From Herbidospora galbida (GTDB lineage Bacteria; Actinomycetota; Actinomycetes; Streptosporangiales; Streptosporangiaceae), in contig NZ_SZQA01000012.1 in assembly GCF_005233835.1 (NCBI RefSeq), positions 120,086-184,085 on the forward strand: DNA of 64,000 nucleotides. Direction: 5' to 3'. This document shows, piece after piece, positions 55,640 through 63,568 of this stretch. Within the stretch, counting starts at the first letter, position 1; each line of letters opens with the position of its first letter. Both the position numbers and the translations under genes were made by a program. The notes beneath the pieces were generated by a model. That model saw nothing but the letters and a program-made list of their open reading frames with translations. It searched no databases and had not been told where the DNA came from.

Positions 55640-56974
55640 GTGGCATTGTCCAACCCGTCCATGTCCGGTCACTCGTCTGGCACCTCCCGGCGCACGTACA
55701 TCCTGGACACCTCTGTCCTGCTCGCCGACCCGGCCGCGATGAGCCGGTTCGACGAACATGAAGTGGTGCTCCCCGTTGTCGTGATCACAGAGCTGGAAGG
55801 TAAGCGGCACCATCCCGAGCTGGGATACTTCGCCCGCAAAGCCCTGCGATTCCTGGACGATCTGCGTGTCCAGCACGGCCGCCTCGACGAGCCGATCCCG
55901 ATGGGTGAGGGAACCCTCAGGGTCGAGCTCAACCACAGCGATCCGTCCGGCCTGCCGGCCGGGTTCCGGCTGGGCGACAACGACACGCGCATCCTCACCG
56001 TCGCGCAGAACCTGGCGTCCGAGGGCTATGACGTCGTGCTGGTCTCCAAAGACCTGCCGATGCGCATCAAGGCCGCCTCCATCGGCTTGGCCGCCGAGGA
56101 ATACCGCGCGGAGCTGGTCGCCGAGTCCGATGAGAGCTGGACCGGCATGGACGAGCTCCAGGTCACCACAGAAGATGTGGAGGCGCTCTTCGAACACGGC
56201 TCGACCGAGCTCCAAGAGGCCCGCGACCTGCCGACCCACACGGGTCTGCGGCTGCTGACCAGCAAGGGTTCCGCGCTCGGAAGGGTGCTCCCGGACAAGT
56301 CGGTGCGCCTGGTGCGCGGCGACCGCGAGGTGTTCGGCCTCCACGGCCGCAGCGCCGAGCAGCGCATCGCGCTCGACCTGCTGATGGACCCGGAGATCGG
56401 GATCGTCTCGCTGGGCGGCCGGGCCGGCACCGGCAAGTCGGCGCTCGCGCTCTGCGCCGGTCTCGAGGCCGTGCTCGAACGCCGCCAGCACCGCAAGGTC
56501 ATCGTCTTCCGCCCGCTCTACGCGGTCGGCGGCCAGGACCTCGGCTACCTGCCCGGCACCGAGAACGAGAAGATGGGCCCGTGGGCCCAGGCCGTCTACG
56601 ACACCCTGGGCGCGGTGACCACGCCCGAGGTGATCGAGGAGGTCCTCGACCGGGGCATGCTGGAGGTCCTGCCGCTGACGCACATCCGCGGCCGGTCGCT
56701 CCACGACGCGTTCGTGATCGTCGACGAGGCCCAGTCGCTGGAACGGGGCGTGCTGCTGACGGTCCTGTCCCGCATCGGCGCCAACTCGCGGGTCGTGCTG
56801 ACCCACGACATCGCCCAGCGCGACAACCTGCGGGTCGGCCGCCACGACGGTGTCGTCGCCGTGGTGGAGAAGCTGAAGGGCCACCCGCTGTTCGCCCACG
56901 TCACCCTGACGCGTTCGGAACGCTCCCCGATCGCCGCCCTGGTGACGGAGATGCTCGAAGACATCACCCCGTAG
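55640..56974 (+). CDS. PhoH family ATPase with N-terminal PIN domain (PhoH2-type)
   Basis: This 444-aa protein joins a PIN ribonuclease domain (about residues 18-150, [12 protein letters not shown] with Asp22, and [13 protein letters not shown] acidic residues) to a C-terminal PhoH RNA helicase-like ATPase. Walker A is [16 protein letters not shown] near 258, and Walker B is [10 protein letters not shown] near 358. Mycobacterial PhoH2 proteins of this architecture unwind and cleave RNA and act as toxins with the small PhoAT antitoxin. GTG 55640 follows GGGGGAGAA. Confidence 0.93.
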   Translation: MALSNPSMSGHSSGTSRRTYILDTSVLLADPAAMSRFDEHEVVLPVVVITELEGKRHHPELGYFARKALRFLDDLRVQHGRLDEPIPMGEGTLRVELNHSDPSGLPAGFRLGDNDTRILTVAQNLASEGYDVVLVSKDLPMRIKAASIGLAAEEYRAELVAESDESWTGMDELQVTTEDVEALFEHGSTELQEARDLPTHTGLRLLTSKGSALGRVLPDKSVRLVRGDREVFGLHGRSAEQRIALDLLMDPEIGIVSLGGRAGTGKSALALCAGLEAVLERRQHRKVIVFRPLYAVGGQDLGYLPGTENEKMGPWAQAVYDTLGAVTTPEVIEEVLDRGMLEVLPLTHIRGRSLHDAFVIVDEAQSLERGVLLTVLSRIGANSRVVLTHDIAQRDNLRVGRHDGVVAVVEKLKGHPLFAHVTLTRSERSPIAALVTEMLEDITP

Positions 56975-56976
56975 AA

Positions 56977-57501
56977 CTAGCGGGGCAGCTGCCGGCCCGG
57001 GGCCGCGAGGTGCCAGAACTCGCGGCAGGTGTGCTCACCGTAGGACACCGGGCCGGTGGCGTCGGTCCTGGTGATCGTGACGGCCCAGATGTCCTGCCGC
57101 TGCCGCATGGCGGTGCAGGTCATCTGGGCCTGCGCCGTCTTGGTGATCGGCCGGCCGCCGCTGACGAACAGCGACAGCCGGAAGCCGTCGGCGTTGTCGG
57201 GGTCGTTGCGGACCGTCCCGAAGCGGGTGAGCTGGCTGGTCTGCCACGACAGGCCGGTGAGCTCGCTGGTGAGGCCGGAGGTCGAGCGGGCGCCCGCCTC
57301 GAAGAGGGCGGCCATCACGTTGTCCATCGAGTGCGACGCCACCGCGACGCTGCTGGGCTCCAGCTTGCCGTCACGCAGCAGGTAGACCGTCGCGACGGCC
57401 GCCTTCGGGCTGATCACCGGCGGCGGACCGCCGTCCTGGACGCCGGTCGGGGTGACCCCGCACCCGGTGACCAGCAACAGCACGCACAGCAGTTTCCTCA
57501 T
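56977..57501 (-). CDS. Lipoprotein encoded with a two-component system
   Basis: This 174-aa secreted lipoprotein has signal KLLCVLLLVTGCG with lipobox VTGC at about residue 14. The mature part (TVYLLRDGKLEPSSVAV, then SELTGLSWQTSQLTRFGTV) resembles GerMN-type small domains, but the assignment is weak. Two cysteines (MTCTAMRQ and EHTCREFW) may form a disulfide. ATG 57501 overlaps the histidine kinase stop as ATGA. It may sense envelope state or modulate the kinase, as CseA does in the CseABC system of Streptomyces. Confidence 0.8.
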   Translation of the reverse strand: MRKLLCVLLLVTGCGVTPTGVQDGGPPPVISPKAAVATVYLLRDGKLEPSSVAVASHSMDNVMAALFEAGARSTSGLTSELTGLSWQTSQLTRFGTVRNDPDNADGFRLSLFVSGGRPITKTAQAQMTCTAMRQRQDIWAVTITRTDATGPVSYGEHTCREFWHLAAPGRQLPR

Positions 57502-58919
57502 GGGCGCGGTATCCACAACGTGAACTGGGTGCCGGGGTCGGCGAGCTTGACCGTGATCGTGCCGCGGTGGAGCTCGGCGTTGGCCTTGGCGATCGACAGG
57601 CCGAGGCCGCTGCCGCCCGAGCGGGCCCGGTTGGCGCCGGCCTTGAAGAAGCGGTCGAAGACGTGCGGCAGGTCCTCGCGGGGGATGCCGGCGCCGTGGT
57701 CCCTGACGCGTACCTCCAGGCCGCTGGGCAGGACCTTGGCGGTCACCGTCACCGGCCGTTCGCCGTGTTTGAGGGCGTTGCCGACCAGGTTGGCGACCAT
57801 CACGTCGAAGCGGCGCGGGTCGAGCTGGTAGGTCAGGCCGTCGGGCACCCGCAGGGTCACCTGGTCGGTCCAGCCGCGGATCTCCAGGCTCTCGGTCAGC
57901 TCGTCGCCGACGTCCACGGTCTCGCGGCGGAGCACGGCCGCGCCGGAGTCGAAGCGGCTGACCTCGATCAGGTCGTCGACCAGCGAGCGCAGCCGCTCGA
58001 TCTCGGCGACCACCAGGTGGACCGCCTGCCCGGCGTCGGGCGGCAGGCGTTCGGCCTCGTCGGAGAGCATGTCGGTGACCGCGGTCATGGTGGTCAGCGG
58101 GGTGCGCAGCTCGTGGGAGACGTCGGCGACGAACCGCCGTGACATGGCCTCCAGCGAGGAGAGCTCCTGGACGGTCTGCTCCAGCGCCTGCGCCGTCTCG
58201 TTGAACGTGGCGGTGAGCTCGGCCAGTTCGTCGCGGCCGTGGACCGGGAGCCGGGTGTCGAGCCGGCCGGCGCCCAGGGCGCGGGCGGCCTCGCCGAGGC
58301 GGCGTACCGGAAGGAGGACCTGGCGGGCCGACAGCAGCGCGACGGTGAGCGCGATGACGAGGGTGAGCGAGCCGGCCTGGAGCAGGGCGGCGCGCAGGTT
58401 GGCGAGCACCCGGTCGACGTCGGTCATGGAGACGAACACGAAGATCGACATGCCGGTGGAGCGGACCGCGCCGCTGCCGGTCTGGCGTTTGACGTCGGTG
58501 CCGACGACGAGGGTCGGCTGGTCGTCGATCGTCATGGTCCGGTAGGCGATCCGGGTGCGCGCGGCGGCCCTCACGTCGTCGGGGATGTCGGCCGGGGTGA
58601 CCTGGGCGCTCTCGGAGAAGCGTGGGGGTTCCTGGCCGTACTCGACGATCACCTGGCGGTCGGGGCCGCTGAGGCTGGCGACCAGGTTGCTGAGGTCGTC
58701 GTCGGTGACCGAGGCGTCGTTGGGCCACAGCAGGTCGCTGGTGCCGATGGGGAGGGTCAGCCGGTCCATGGTGTCGCGGACGTCGTCGATCGCGCTCGAC
58801 TCGGCCCGCCGCAGCAGCTCACCCCGGACGATCTGGTAGCCGATGCCGGCCACCATGATCGAGGCCGTCACCGCGACGACCGTGAAGGTGACGACGAGCC
58901 GCTTGCGCAGGCTGCTCAC
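57498..58919 (-). CDS. Sensor histidine kinase (HAMP, HisKA, HATPase; AfsQ2/CseC-like)
   Basis: This 473-aa membrane kinase has spans at about residues 8-30 and 178-198 bounding an extracytoplasmic sensor domain of about 145 residues. HAMP covers about 198-252. The phosphoacceptor box is RRFVADVSHELRTPLTTM (His269), and the ATPase domain shows N-box VANLVGNALKHG, G1 VRDHGAGI and G2 GSGLGLSIAKA. It starts 7 nt after the response regulator stop, and its own stop overlaps the lipoprotein start. The gene order regulator-kinase-lipoprotein suggests envelope-stress sensing. The resemblance to AfsQ2 or CseC is from memory. Confidence 0.93.
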   Translation of the reverse strand: MSSLRKRLVVTFTVVAVTASIMVAGIGYQIVRGELLRRAESSAIDDVRDTMDRLTLPIGTSDLLWPNDASVTDDDLSNLVASLSGPDRQVIVEYGQEPPRFSESAQVTPADIPDDVRAAARTRIAYRTMTIDDQPTLVVGTDVKRQTGSGAVRSTGMSIFVFVSMTDVDRVLANLRAALLQAGSLTLVIALTVALLSARQVLLPVRRLGEAARALGAGRLDTRLPVHGRDELAELTATFNETAQALEQTVQELSSLEAMSRRFVADVSHELRTPLTTMTAVTDMLSDEAERLPPDAGQAVHLVVAEIERLRSLVDDLIEVSRFDSGAAVLRRETVDVGDELTESLEIRGWTDQVTLRVPDGLTYQLDPRRFDVMVANLVGNALKHGERPVTVTAKVLPSGLEVRVRDHGAGIPREDLPHVFDRFFKAGANRARSGGSGLGLSIAKANAELHRGTITVKLADPGTQFTLWIPRP

Positions 58920-58926
58920 CGAAGAC

Positions 58927-59601
58927 TCACGGCCCGCTGAAACGGTAACCGAAGCCCCTGACCGTGTGAATGTAGACGGGGTCGCCCGGGGTGGGCTCGA
59001 TCTTGGCCCGGATGCGCTGCACGCACGCGTCGACGAGCCGCGAGTCGGCCACGTGGGTGTGGTCCCACACCGAGCGCAGCAGGTAGCGCCGGTTGAGCAC
59101 CTGGCCGGGGTGGCGCACCAGTTCCAGCAGCAGCCGCAGCTCGGTCGGGGTGAGGTGGACCTCGCGGCCGTCCAGGGTGACCTTGAGCGCGCCGCGGTCG
59201 ATCATCAGGTCGCCGAAGGTGATGCGGTCGGTGGAGGCCGACTCCATGCGGCGCAGGATCGCCCTGATGCGGGCGTCGAGCACGCGGGGCTCGACCGGCT
59301 TGATCACGTAGTCGTCGGCGCCGGCCTCCAGGCCGACCACGACGTCGAGGTCGTCGCCGAGCGCCGTCAGCAGGATGATGGGCAGCGAGTCGAGCTTGCG
59401 GATCCTCCGGCACACCTCGACGCCGTCGATCCCGGGCAGCATCACGTCGAGGATGACGATCTCCGGCCGGCGCGCCCGGATGTGCTCCAGGGCCTCCTCG
59501 CCCGTGCCGAACGCGGTGATCGAGTGACCTTGGCGGGCGAGCGCGAGCTCCAGTCCGGTCCGGACCGAAGGGTCGTCTTCAACGAGGAGGATGCCTGCCA
59601 T
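58927..59601 (-). CDS. OmpR-family response regulator (AfsQ1/CseB-like)
   Basis: This 224-aa regulator has a receiver domain with acidic pocket LLVEDDP (Asp9, Asp10), phosphoacceptor Asp52 in VILDVMLPG and conserved Lys in DYVIKPVEP. The C-terminal winged helix is LTPTELRLLLELVRHPGQVL, then ADSRLVDACVQRIRAKI and YIHTVRGFGYRF. ATG 59601 begins right before the receiver. It heads the regulator-kinase-lipoprotein operon. The upstream region holds a Crp-type dyad. Confidence 0.94.
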   Translation of the reverse strand: MAGILLVEDDPSVRTGLELALARQGHSITAFGTGEEALEHIRARRPEIVILDVMLPGIDGVEVCRRIRKLDSLPIILLTALGDDLDVVVGLEAGADDYVIKPVEPRVLDARIRAILRRMESASTDRITFGDLMIDRGALKVTLDGREVHLTPTELRLLLELVRHPGQVLNRRYLLRSVWDHTHVADSRLVDACVQRIRAKIEPTPGDPVYIHTVRGFGYRFSGP

Positions 59602-59660
59602 CCGGACATTATGCGGCCTGCCCGGACCGGAAGAAGCTGGCATAAGGCGACGAAATCGGG

Positions 59661-59676
59661 TGTGAGCAAAATCACA
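59661..59676. promoter_or_regulatory. Crp/GlxR-type dyad
   Basis: TGTGA-GCAAAA-TCACA matches the TGTGA-N6-TCACA consensus of Crp-family regulators exactly. It lies 60 nt upstream of the response regulator start and 107 nt upstream of the divergent transglycosylase-like gene. Confidence 0.65.
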
Positions 59677-59695
59677 TCGGCGAAGAAAGTGCTTG

Positions 59696-59713
59696 TTAGA
59701 CCCCTTTGTCTAA
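59696..59713. repeat. Inverted repeat TTAGAC-N6-GTCTAA
   Basis: This is a perfect 6-bp dyad with a 6-nt spacer in the same divergent promoter region. It is a candidate operator or response-regulator box; the binding protein is unknown. Confidence 0.4.
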
Positions 59714-59782
59714 AGAAGTGGTCAAGCAGGTTTCGCGAATCGGTTGCGGACCACCCACCCCCGCACGGCAAGCTCATAGGTC

Positions 59783-60562
59783 GTGAGTTCTGGTCAGCCT
59801 GTCAGGGAACGCCGCCCCGGGGCCCGTCGTGCCCGCCGGGCCGCGTCGCCGACGACACCCCCGCCGCCGCCGTCCCAGCCGAGGCTGTCGGAAGAGCCTC
59901 CGCCACCTCCGAAACGGCCCAGAGGGCCGCTGTTCACCCCCAAGCGCCTCGTGATCACCGGCGTGACCGTCGCCGTGATCGCCGGGTTCGCCACCTTCCT
60001 GGTCCGCACCGCGATCGAGAACGCCAACCGGCCGTCGACGCCGATCGACATCCTCGGCTTCAACCCCGACATCATCGGCAACGACCCCCGGATCGACGCG
60101 CTCAAGGCCGACGCCGCCTCGGCCATGCAGGAGAGCAAGCTCGCGGGCAGCCGTGAGGGCCGCAAGCCCTTCGGCCCCGACGACAGCGTCGAGATCCCGA
60201 AGGAGGCGCCCGGCGGCGGCGGCTTCCTGCCGGCCGACTTCCCGCCCGGCTCCTCGCCCGACCCCGGCTCCAACAAGGCCCTCGGCAAGCAGATGAACGC
60301 CGCCATGGGCTGGGAGAGCGAGTGGGGCTGCCTGGAGAAGCTGTGGGACAAGGAGAGCCACTGGAACGAGCGGGCCATGAACCGCTACTCCGGGGCCTAC
60401 GGCATCCCGCAGTCGCTGCCCGGCAGCAAGATGGCCAGCGCGGGCTCCGACTGGCAGACCAACCCGGCCACCCAGATCAAGTGGGGTCTCGGCTACATCA
60501 AGGGCCGTTACGGCTCACCTTGTGGCGCCTGGGGGCACAGCCAGCGGGTGGGCTGGTACTAG
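59783..60562 (+). CDS. Lytic transglycosylase-like wall protein
   Basis: This 259-aa protein has an Arg/Pro-rich cytoplasmic N-terminus (polyproline at about 24-47), one span (residues 56-74, LVITGVTVAVIAGFATFLV), a linker, and a C-terminal lysozyme-like domain. The domain holds a probable catalytic Glu in KLWDKESHWNERAM, then YSGAYGIPQSLPGSKMAS and TQIKWGLGYIKGRYGSPCGA. It should cut or bind peptidoglycan outside the membrane. It starts at GTG 59783 without an obvious ribosome binding site. It is divergent from the two-component operon, with a Crp-type dyad between them. Confidence 0.85.
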   Translation: MSSGQPVRERRPGARRARRAASPTTPPPPPSQPRLSEEPPPPPKRPRGPLFTPKRLVITGVTVAVIAGFATFLVRTAIENANRPSTPIDILGFNPDIIGNDPRIDALKADAASAMQESKLAGSREGRKPFGPDDSVEIPKEAPGGGGFLPADFPPGSSPDPGSNKALGKQMNAAMGWESEWGCLEKLWDKESHWNERAMNRYSGAYGIPQSLPGSKMASAGSDWQTNPATQIKWGLGYIKGRYGSPCGAWGHSQRVGWY

Positions 60563-60599
60563 GTAAGGAATGGCCATCCTTCGGCAAGGCTGATCAGCG

Positions 60600-60639
60600 C
60601 TTTGGCGCATTCCCCGCACGCTGGGGGAATGCGCCAAGG
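60600..60639. repeat. Long hairpin spanning the start of the GT2 gene
   Basis: TTGGCGCATTCCCC (60602-60615) pairs perfectly with GGGGAATGCGCCAA (60624-60637) around an 8-nt loop. Further pairing (one wobble) extends it to 60600-60639. It could terminate the upstream transglycosylase transcript. The ATG at 60629 lies inside the right arm, so it could also hide that start. Confidence 0.75.
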
Positions 60640-62527
60640 GCTGAAAGTCTCCGTCGCGGTCCCTGTCGGAAATGCCGGACCCGCCAGCGACTCGTTCGAC
60701 GCGTGCGTGCGCTCTCTGCTGGAGCTCCCGCCGGACGAGTACGAAGTGATCTTCGCCGACGACGGGTCGACCGACGGGACCCGTAAGCGCCTCGACGCCC
60801 TCGCGGCCACGCGGTCGAACGTGCGGGTGCTGCACCTCGACCGCACCGGCGATCCGGCCCGGGGCCGCAACGCCGCGCTGTCGGTGGCGCTGGGCGAGTT
60901 CGTGTTCCTGATGAACGCGCACGACCGGCTGGAGCCGGGCGCGCTGCAACGGTTGTTCGAACGGGCCAAGGAGACCGAGGCCGACGTGCTGGTCGGGCGG
61001 CTGAGCGGCGACGGGCCCGTCGCCGCCGCGTTCACCCGCGACCGCGACCGGGCCGACCTGCTCCGCGACCGGCTGCTCACCGCCGTGACCGCGCACAAGC
61101 TGTTCCGCCGCGAGTTCATCGAGACCCACCAGCTCCGGTTCGCCGACCGGGCGCTGTCGGAGCAGGCGTTCGTGCTGCGGGCCTACCTGTCGGCGAAGGT
61201 GATCGCGGTGGCGGCCGGGCACGTGGTCTGCCACGTCGCGCCGTCGGGCGAGCCCGAGCCGGGAGACTGGGACCTCGTCGCCGGGCTGAGCGCGATCATG
61301 GACATCGTCGAGGCCCAGACCGAGCCTGGTGTCCAGCGCGACCGCATCGCCGCCCACTTCTTCCGCAGCGTCGCCCTGCGCCGCCTCGGCCCGCCGTTCC
61401 TCGGCCTGCCGGCCGAGCGCCAGGAGCTCCTGTACGGCCATCTCAAGGCCATCACCGCCGCCCGGTTCCCCCAGACCCTCGACACCCATCTGCCGGTCCA
61501 CCTGAGGGCCAGGGCGGCGTTGCTGCGTACCGGAGACACCAAGGGGATCGTCGACCTGGCCACCGCGGCCCAGGGGACCCGGCTCGACGCCGAGCTTGGC
61601 GACCTGCGGTGGGAGGGCCACGTGCTGTCGCTCACCCTGACGGCCGAGCTGGTCGCCGCCGACGGCACGCCGATGGTGTTCGCGGCCGACGGCGACCGGG
61701 TCTGGTGGGTGCCGCCGTCGCGGGTCGACCGGCTCGACCCCGCCCTGCGCGAGATCACCGACGCGGCCGAAGAGGTGCGGATGGAGGTGTACGTCCGGCA
61801 CTCGGAGACCGGCGAGATGCACTTCCTGCCGGTCACCGGCGAGCTGCGGCGGCTGCCCGTGGAGGGCGGCGTGCGGCTGCGCGCCTCGGGCGACGCCCGG
61901 TTCGACGTCGGCACCGCCGCCTTCGGCCGCCCCCTCGACCCGGGCGTGTGGGAGGTGCACGTGCGGATGCGCGGCGTGAACCCGGCCCGGACCCGGGTCA
62001 TGCGTCCCGACAAGGGGTTCACCTCGGCCGGGATGATGGCCGAGTACCCCCGGCGGCTCGTGGTGCCGTGCTGGTCGGACAAGGGCGAGCTGAGCGTCTG
62101 CGTCGAACCCCGCTCGTTCGCCGAGTCGATCGCGCTGGTCTCCCAGGCGGCCACGGTCTCGGCGCACGACGGCGCGGTGTTCATGTCGGTCCCGGTGCCC
62201 TACGTGCCGCCGAACGGCGGCCCGTCGGCCGAGCTGGTGCTGCGCCGCGTCGGCGGGAAGACCGTCGTGGCGCCCGCCCTCATCGAGCCGGGCGAACCGG
62301 GCAGGTTCGCCGGTCAGCTCATCGCCAAGCTCCCCTCCGGGCGCGGTGGCCTCACCCGGGGGGTCTGGCGCCCCAAGCTGCGCATGGACGGCAGCCTCGT
62401 CGACCTCCGCTTCGCCGTCGAGACCCAGCGCGGCAGGGCGGTCGTGCGGAGCCTGGAGACCCCACGCCCGCCCACCGGCTGGAAGCGGATGGTCGCCTCG
62501 CTCAAGCGGCGGTACGGGATGCTCTAA
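60629..62527 (+). CDS. Glycosyltransferase family 2 protein
   Basis: This 632-aa protein has an N-terminal GT-A domain (about 1-220): KVSVAVPVGNAG, the nucleotide-binding FADDGSTDGTR near 44, and FVFLMNAHDRLEPGAL, where the usual DxD is NAHD. The rest (about 330-620) consists of two beta-rich domains of unknown function, as in CDP-glycerol or teichoic acid-related GT2 proteins of actinobacteria. Donor and acceptor are unknown; wall polymer synthesis is plausible. ATG 60629 is used; TTG 60602 is in frame. Both lie within a 14-bp hairpin. The stop overlaps the convergent hydrolase gene by 4 nt. Confidence 0.85.
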   Translation: MRQGLKVSVAVPVGNAGPASDSFDACVRSLLELPPDEYEVIFADDGSTDGTRKRLDALAATRSNVRVLHLDRTGDPARGRNAALSVALGEFVFLMNAHDRLEPGALQRLFERAKETEADVLVGRLSGDGPVAAAFTRDRDRADLLRDRLLTAVTAHKLFRREFIETHQLRFADRALSEQAFVLRAYLSAKVIAVAAGHVVCHVAPSGEPEPGDWDLVAGLSAIMDIVEAQTEPGVQRDRIAAHFFRSVALRRLGPPFLGLPAERQELLYGHLKAITAARFPQTLDTHLPVHLRARAALLRTGDTKGIVDLATAAQGTRLDAELGDLRWEGHVLSLTLTAELVAADGTPMVFAADGDRVWWVPPSRVDRLDPALREITDAAEEVRMEVYVRHSETGEMHFLPVTGELRRLPVEGGVRLRASGDARFDVGTAAFGRPLDPGVWEVHVRMRGVNPARTRVMRPDKGFTSAGMMAEYPRRLVVPCWSDKGELSVCVEPRSFAESIALVSQAATVSAHDGAVFMSVPVPYVPPNGGPSAELVLRRVGGKTVVAPALIEPGEPGRFAGQLIAKLPSGRGGLTRGVWRPKLRMDGSLVDLRFAVETQRGRAVVRSLETPRPPTGWKRMVASLKRRYGML

Positions 62528-63516
62528 CCGAGGTGCTTGCGCAGCGCCTCGCGGAACTCCTCGGGCTTCTCGATGTGCGGGCTGTGGCCGCAGTCGTCGA
62601 CGACGACCTCGGTGTAGTTCCCGTACGCCTCCAGGAACGCCCTGGTCTGGCCGATCATCGGCTGGGCCGGGGTGCCGGGGGAGCCGGGGATCGCGCCGAG
62701 GGCGCCCAGGTGGGCCAGGTCGAACAGCGAGGTGTCCGAGACGATCACGTCGTCGGCGCCGCGCAGCCACAGGATGGGCGGCTTCGGGTCGACGCCGCTC
62801 AGGTCGATGCGGAAGTGCGCGGGCGACAGGCTGTTGAGCACGCCCCGTGTGCCGGGCCCGACGCCGGGCCAGTTGTCCGAGGGGATCGCGTCGCCCGGGT
62901 AGTGGTCGTCGCCGATACGGGTGGTCAGCATCGAGGCGACCCAGCGGTCCTCGCCGGGGACGGGGTTCTTCACGTACGTCGTGCGGAACACCCGCAGCGG
63001 GGTCACCGGGCCGTCGCCGGTGTCGCCGTTGGCCAGGGCCGACACGAAGTCGGGGTTGGCGCCGCCGGCCCCGCTGCCCGCGTGGTCGGCGTGGGTGGGG
63101 GTGCCCGTGAGGTCGTGGGTGCCGCCGAAGCCGTACGGCGAGACCGGGTTGACCAGCGTCACGCTGGCCACGACCGACGGGCGGTCCATGAGCGCCTGGA
63201 GCACCACGCCGCCGCCCAGGCTCCAGCCGACCAGGTGGACGCGGTCGATCTCCAGCGCGTCGAGCAGCGCCAGCACGTCGTCGCTGTAGTCGCGCACTCC
63301 GCGCGAGGCGTCGACCGGCTCGGGGTCGGTGTCGCCGAAGCCGCGCAGGTCGACCGCGAGCGGCCGGTGGGTGGCGGCGAACGCCTCCAGCGTGTCCTCC
63401 CAGAAGGCCCCGGACGACACGTTGCCGTGCACGAACAGCACCGCTTCGCCCTCGGCGCCGGGCACCGACCGGACGTTCTGCGTCAACCTCGCGGTGCCGA
63501 TTCGTTCCATGTTCAT
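62524..63516 (-). CDS. Alpha/beta hydrolase
   Basis: This 330-aa serine hydrolase of the alpha/beta fold has oxyanion motif VLFVHGNVSSG, nucleophile elbow LVGWSLGGG, Asp in LRGADDVIV and His in DCGHSPHIEKP, followed by the EEFREALRKHL ending usual for this group. The cap region (about 135-240) is large. No signal peptide is seen, so it acts in the cytoplasm on an unknown ester, epoxide or lactone. ATG 63516 is chosen; GTG 63522 and ATG 63510 are alternatives. It is divergent in sense from nothing close and precedes the PucR-type gene on the same strand. Confidence 0.88.
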   Translation of the reverse strand: MNMERIGTARLTQNVRSVPGAEGEAVLFVHGNVSSGAFWEDTLEAFAATHRPLAVDLRGFGDTDPEPVDASRGVRDYSDDVLALLDALEIDRVHLVGWSLGGGVVLQALMDRPSVVASVTLVNPVSPYGFGGTHDLTGTPTHADHAGSGAGGANPDFVSALANGDTGDGPVTPLRVFRTTYVKNPVPGEDRWVASMLTTRIGDDHYPGDAIPSDNWPGVGPGTRGVLNSLSPAHFRIDLSGVDPKPPILWLRGADDVIVSDTSLFDLAHLGALGAIPGSPGTPAQPMIGQTRAFLEAYGNYTEVVVDDCGHSPHIEKPEEFREALRKHLG

Positions 63517-63568
63517 GCTCACAACCTAAGGAGTGACGCCCATCACAACCATGGGCGTACGGCACATA

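Noticed and set aside
60515..63565. A 1016-codon minus-strand frame
   Set aside because: It runs antisense to the GT2 gene and out of frame with the hydrolase gene. The product is low-complexity Arg/Gly/Pro/His without any family motif.
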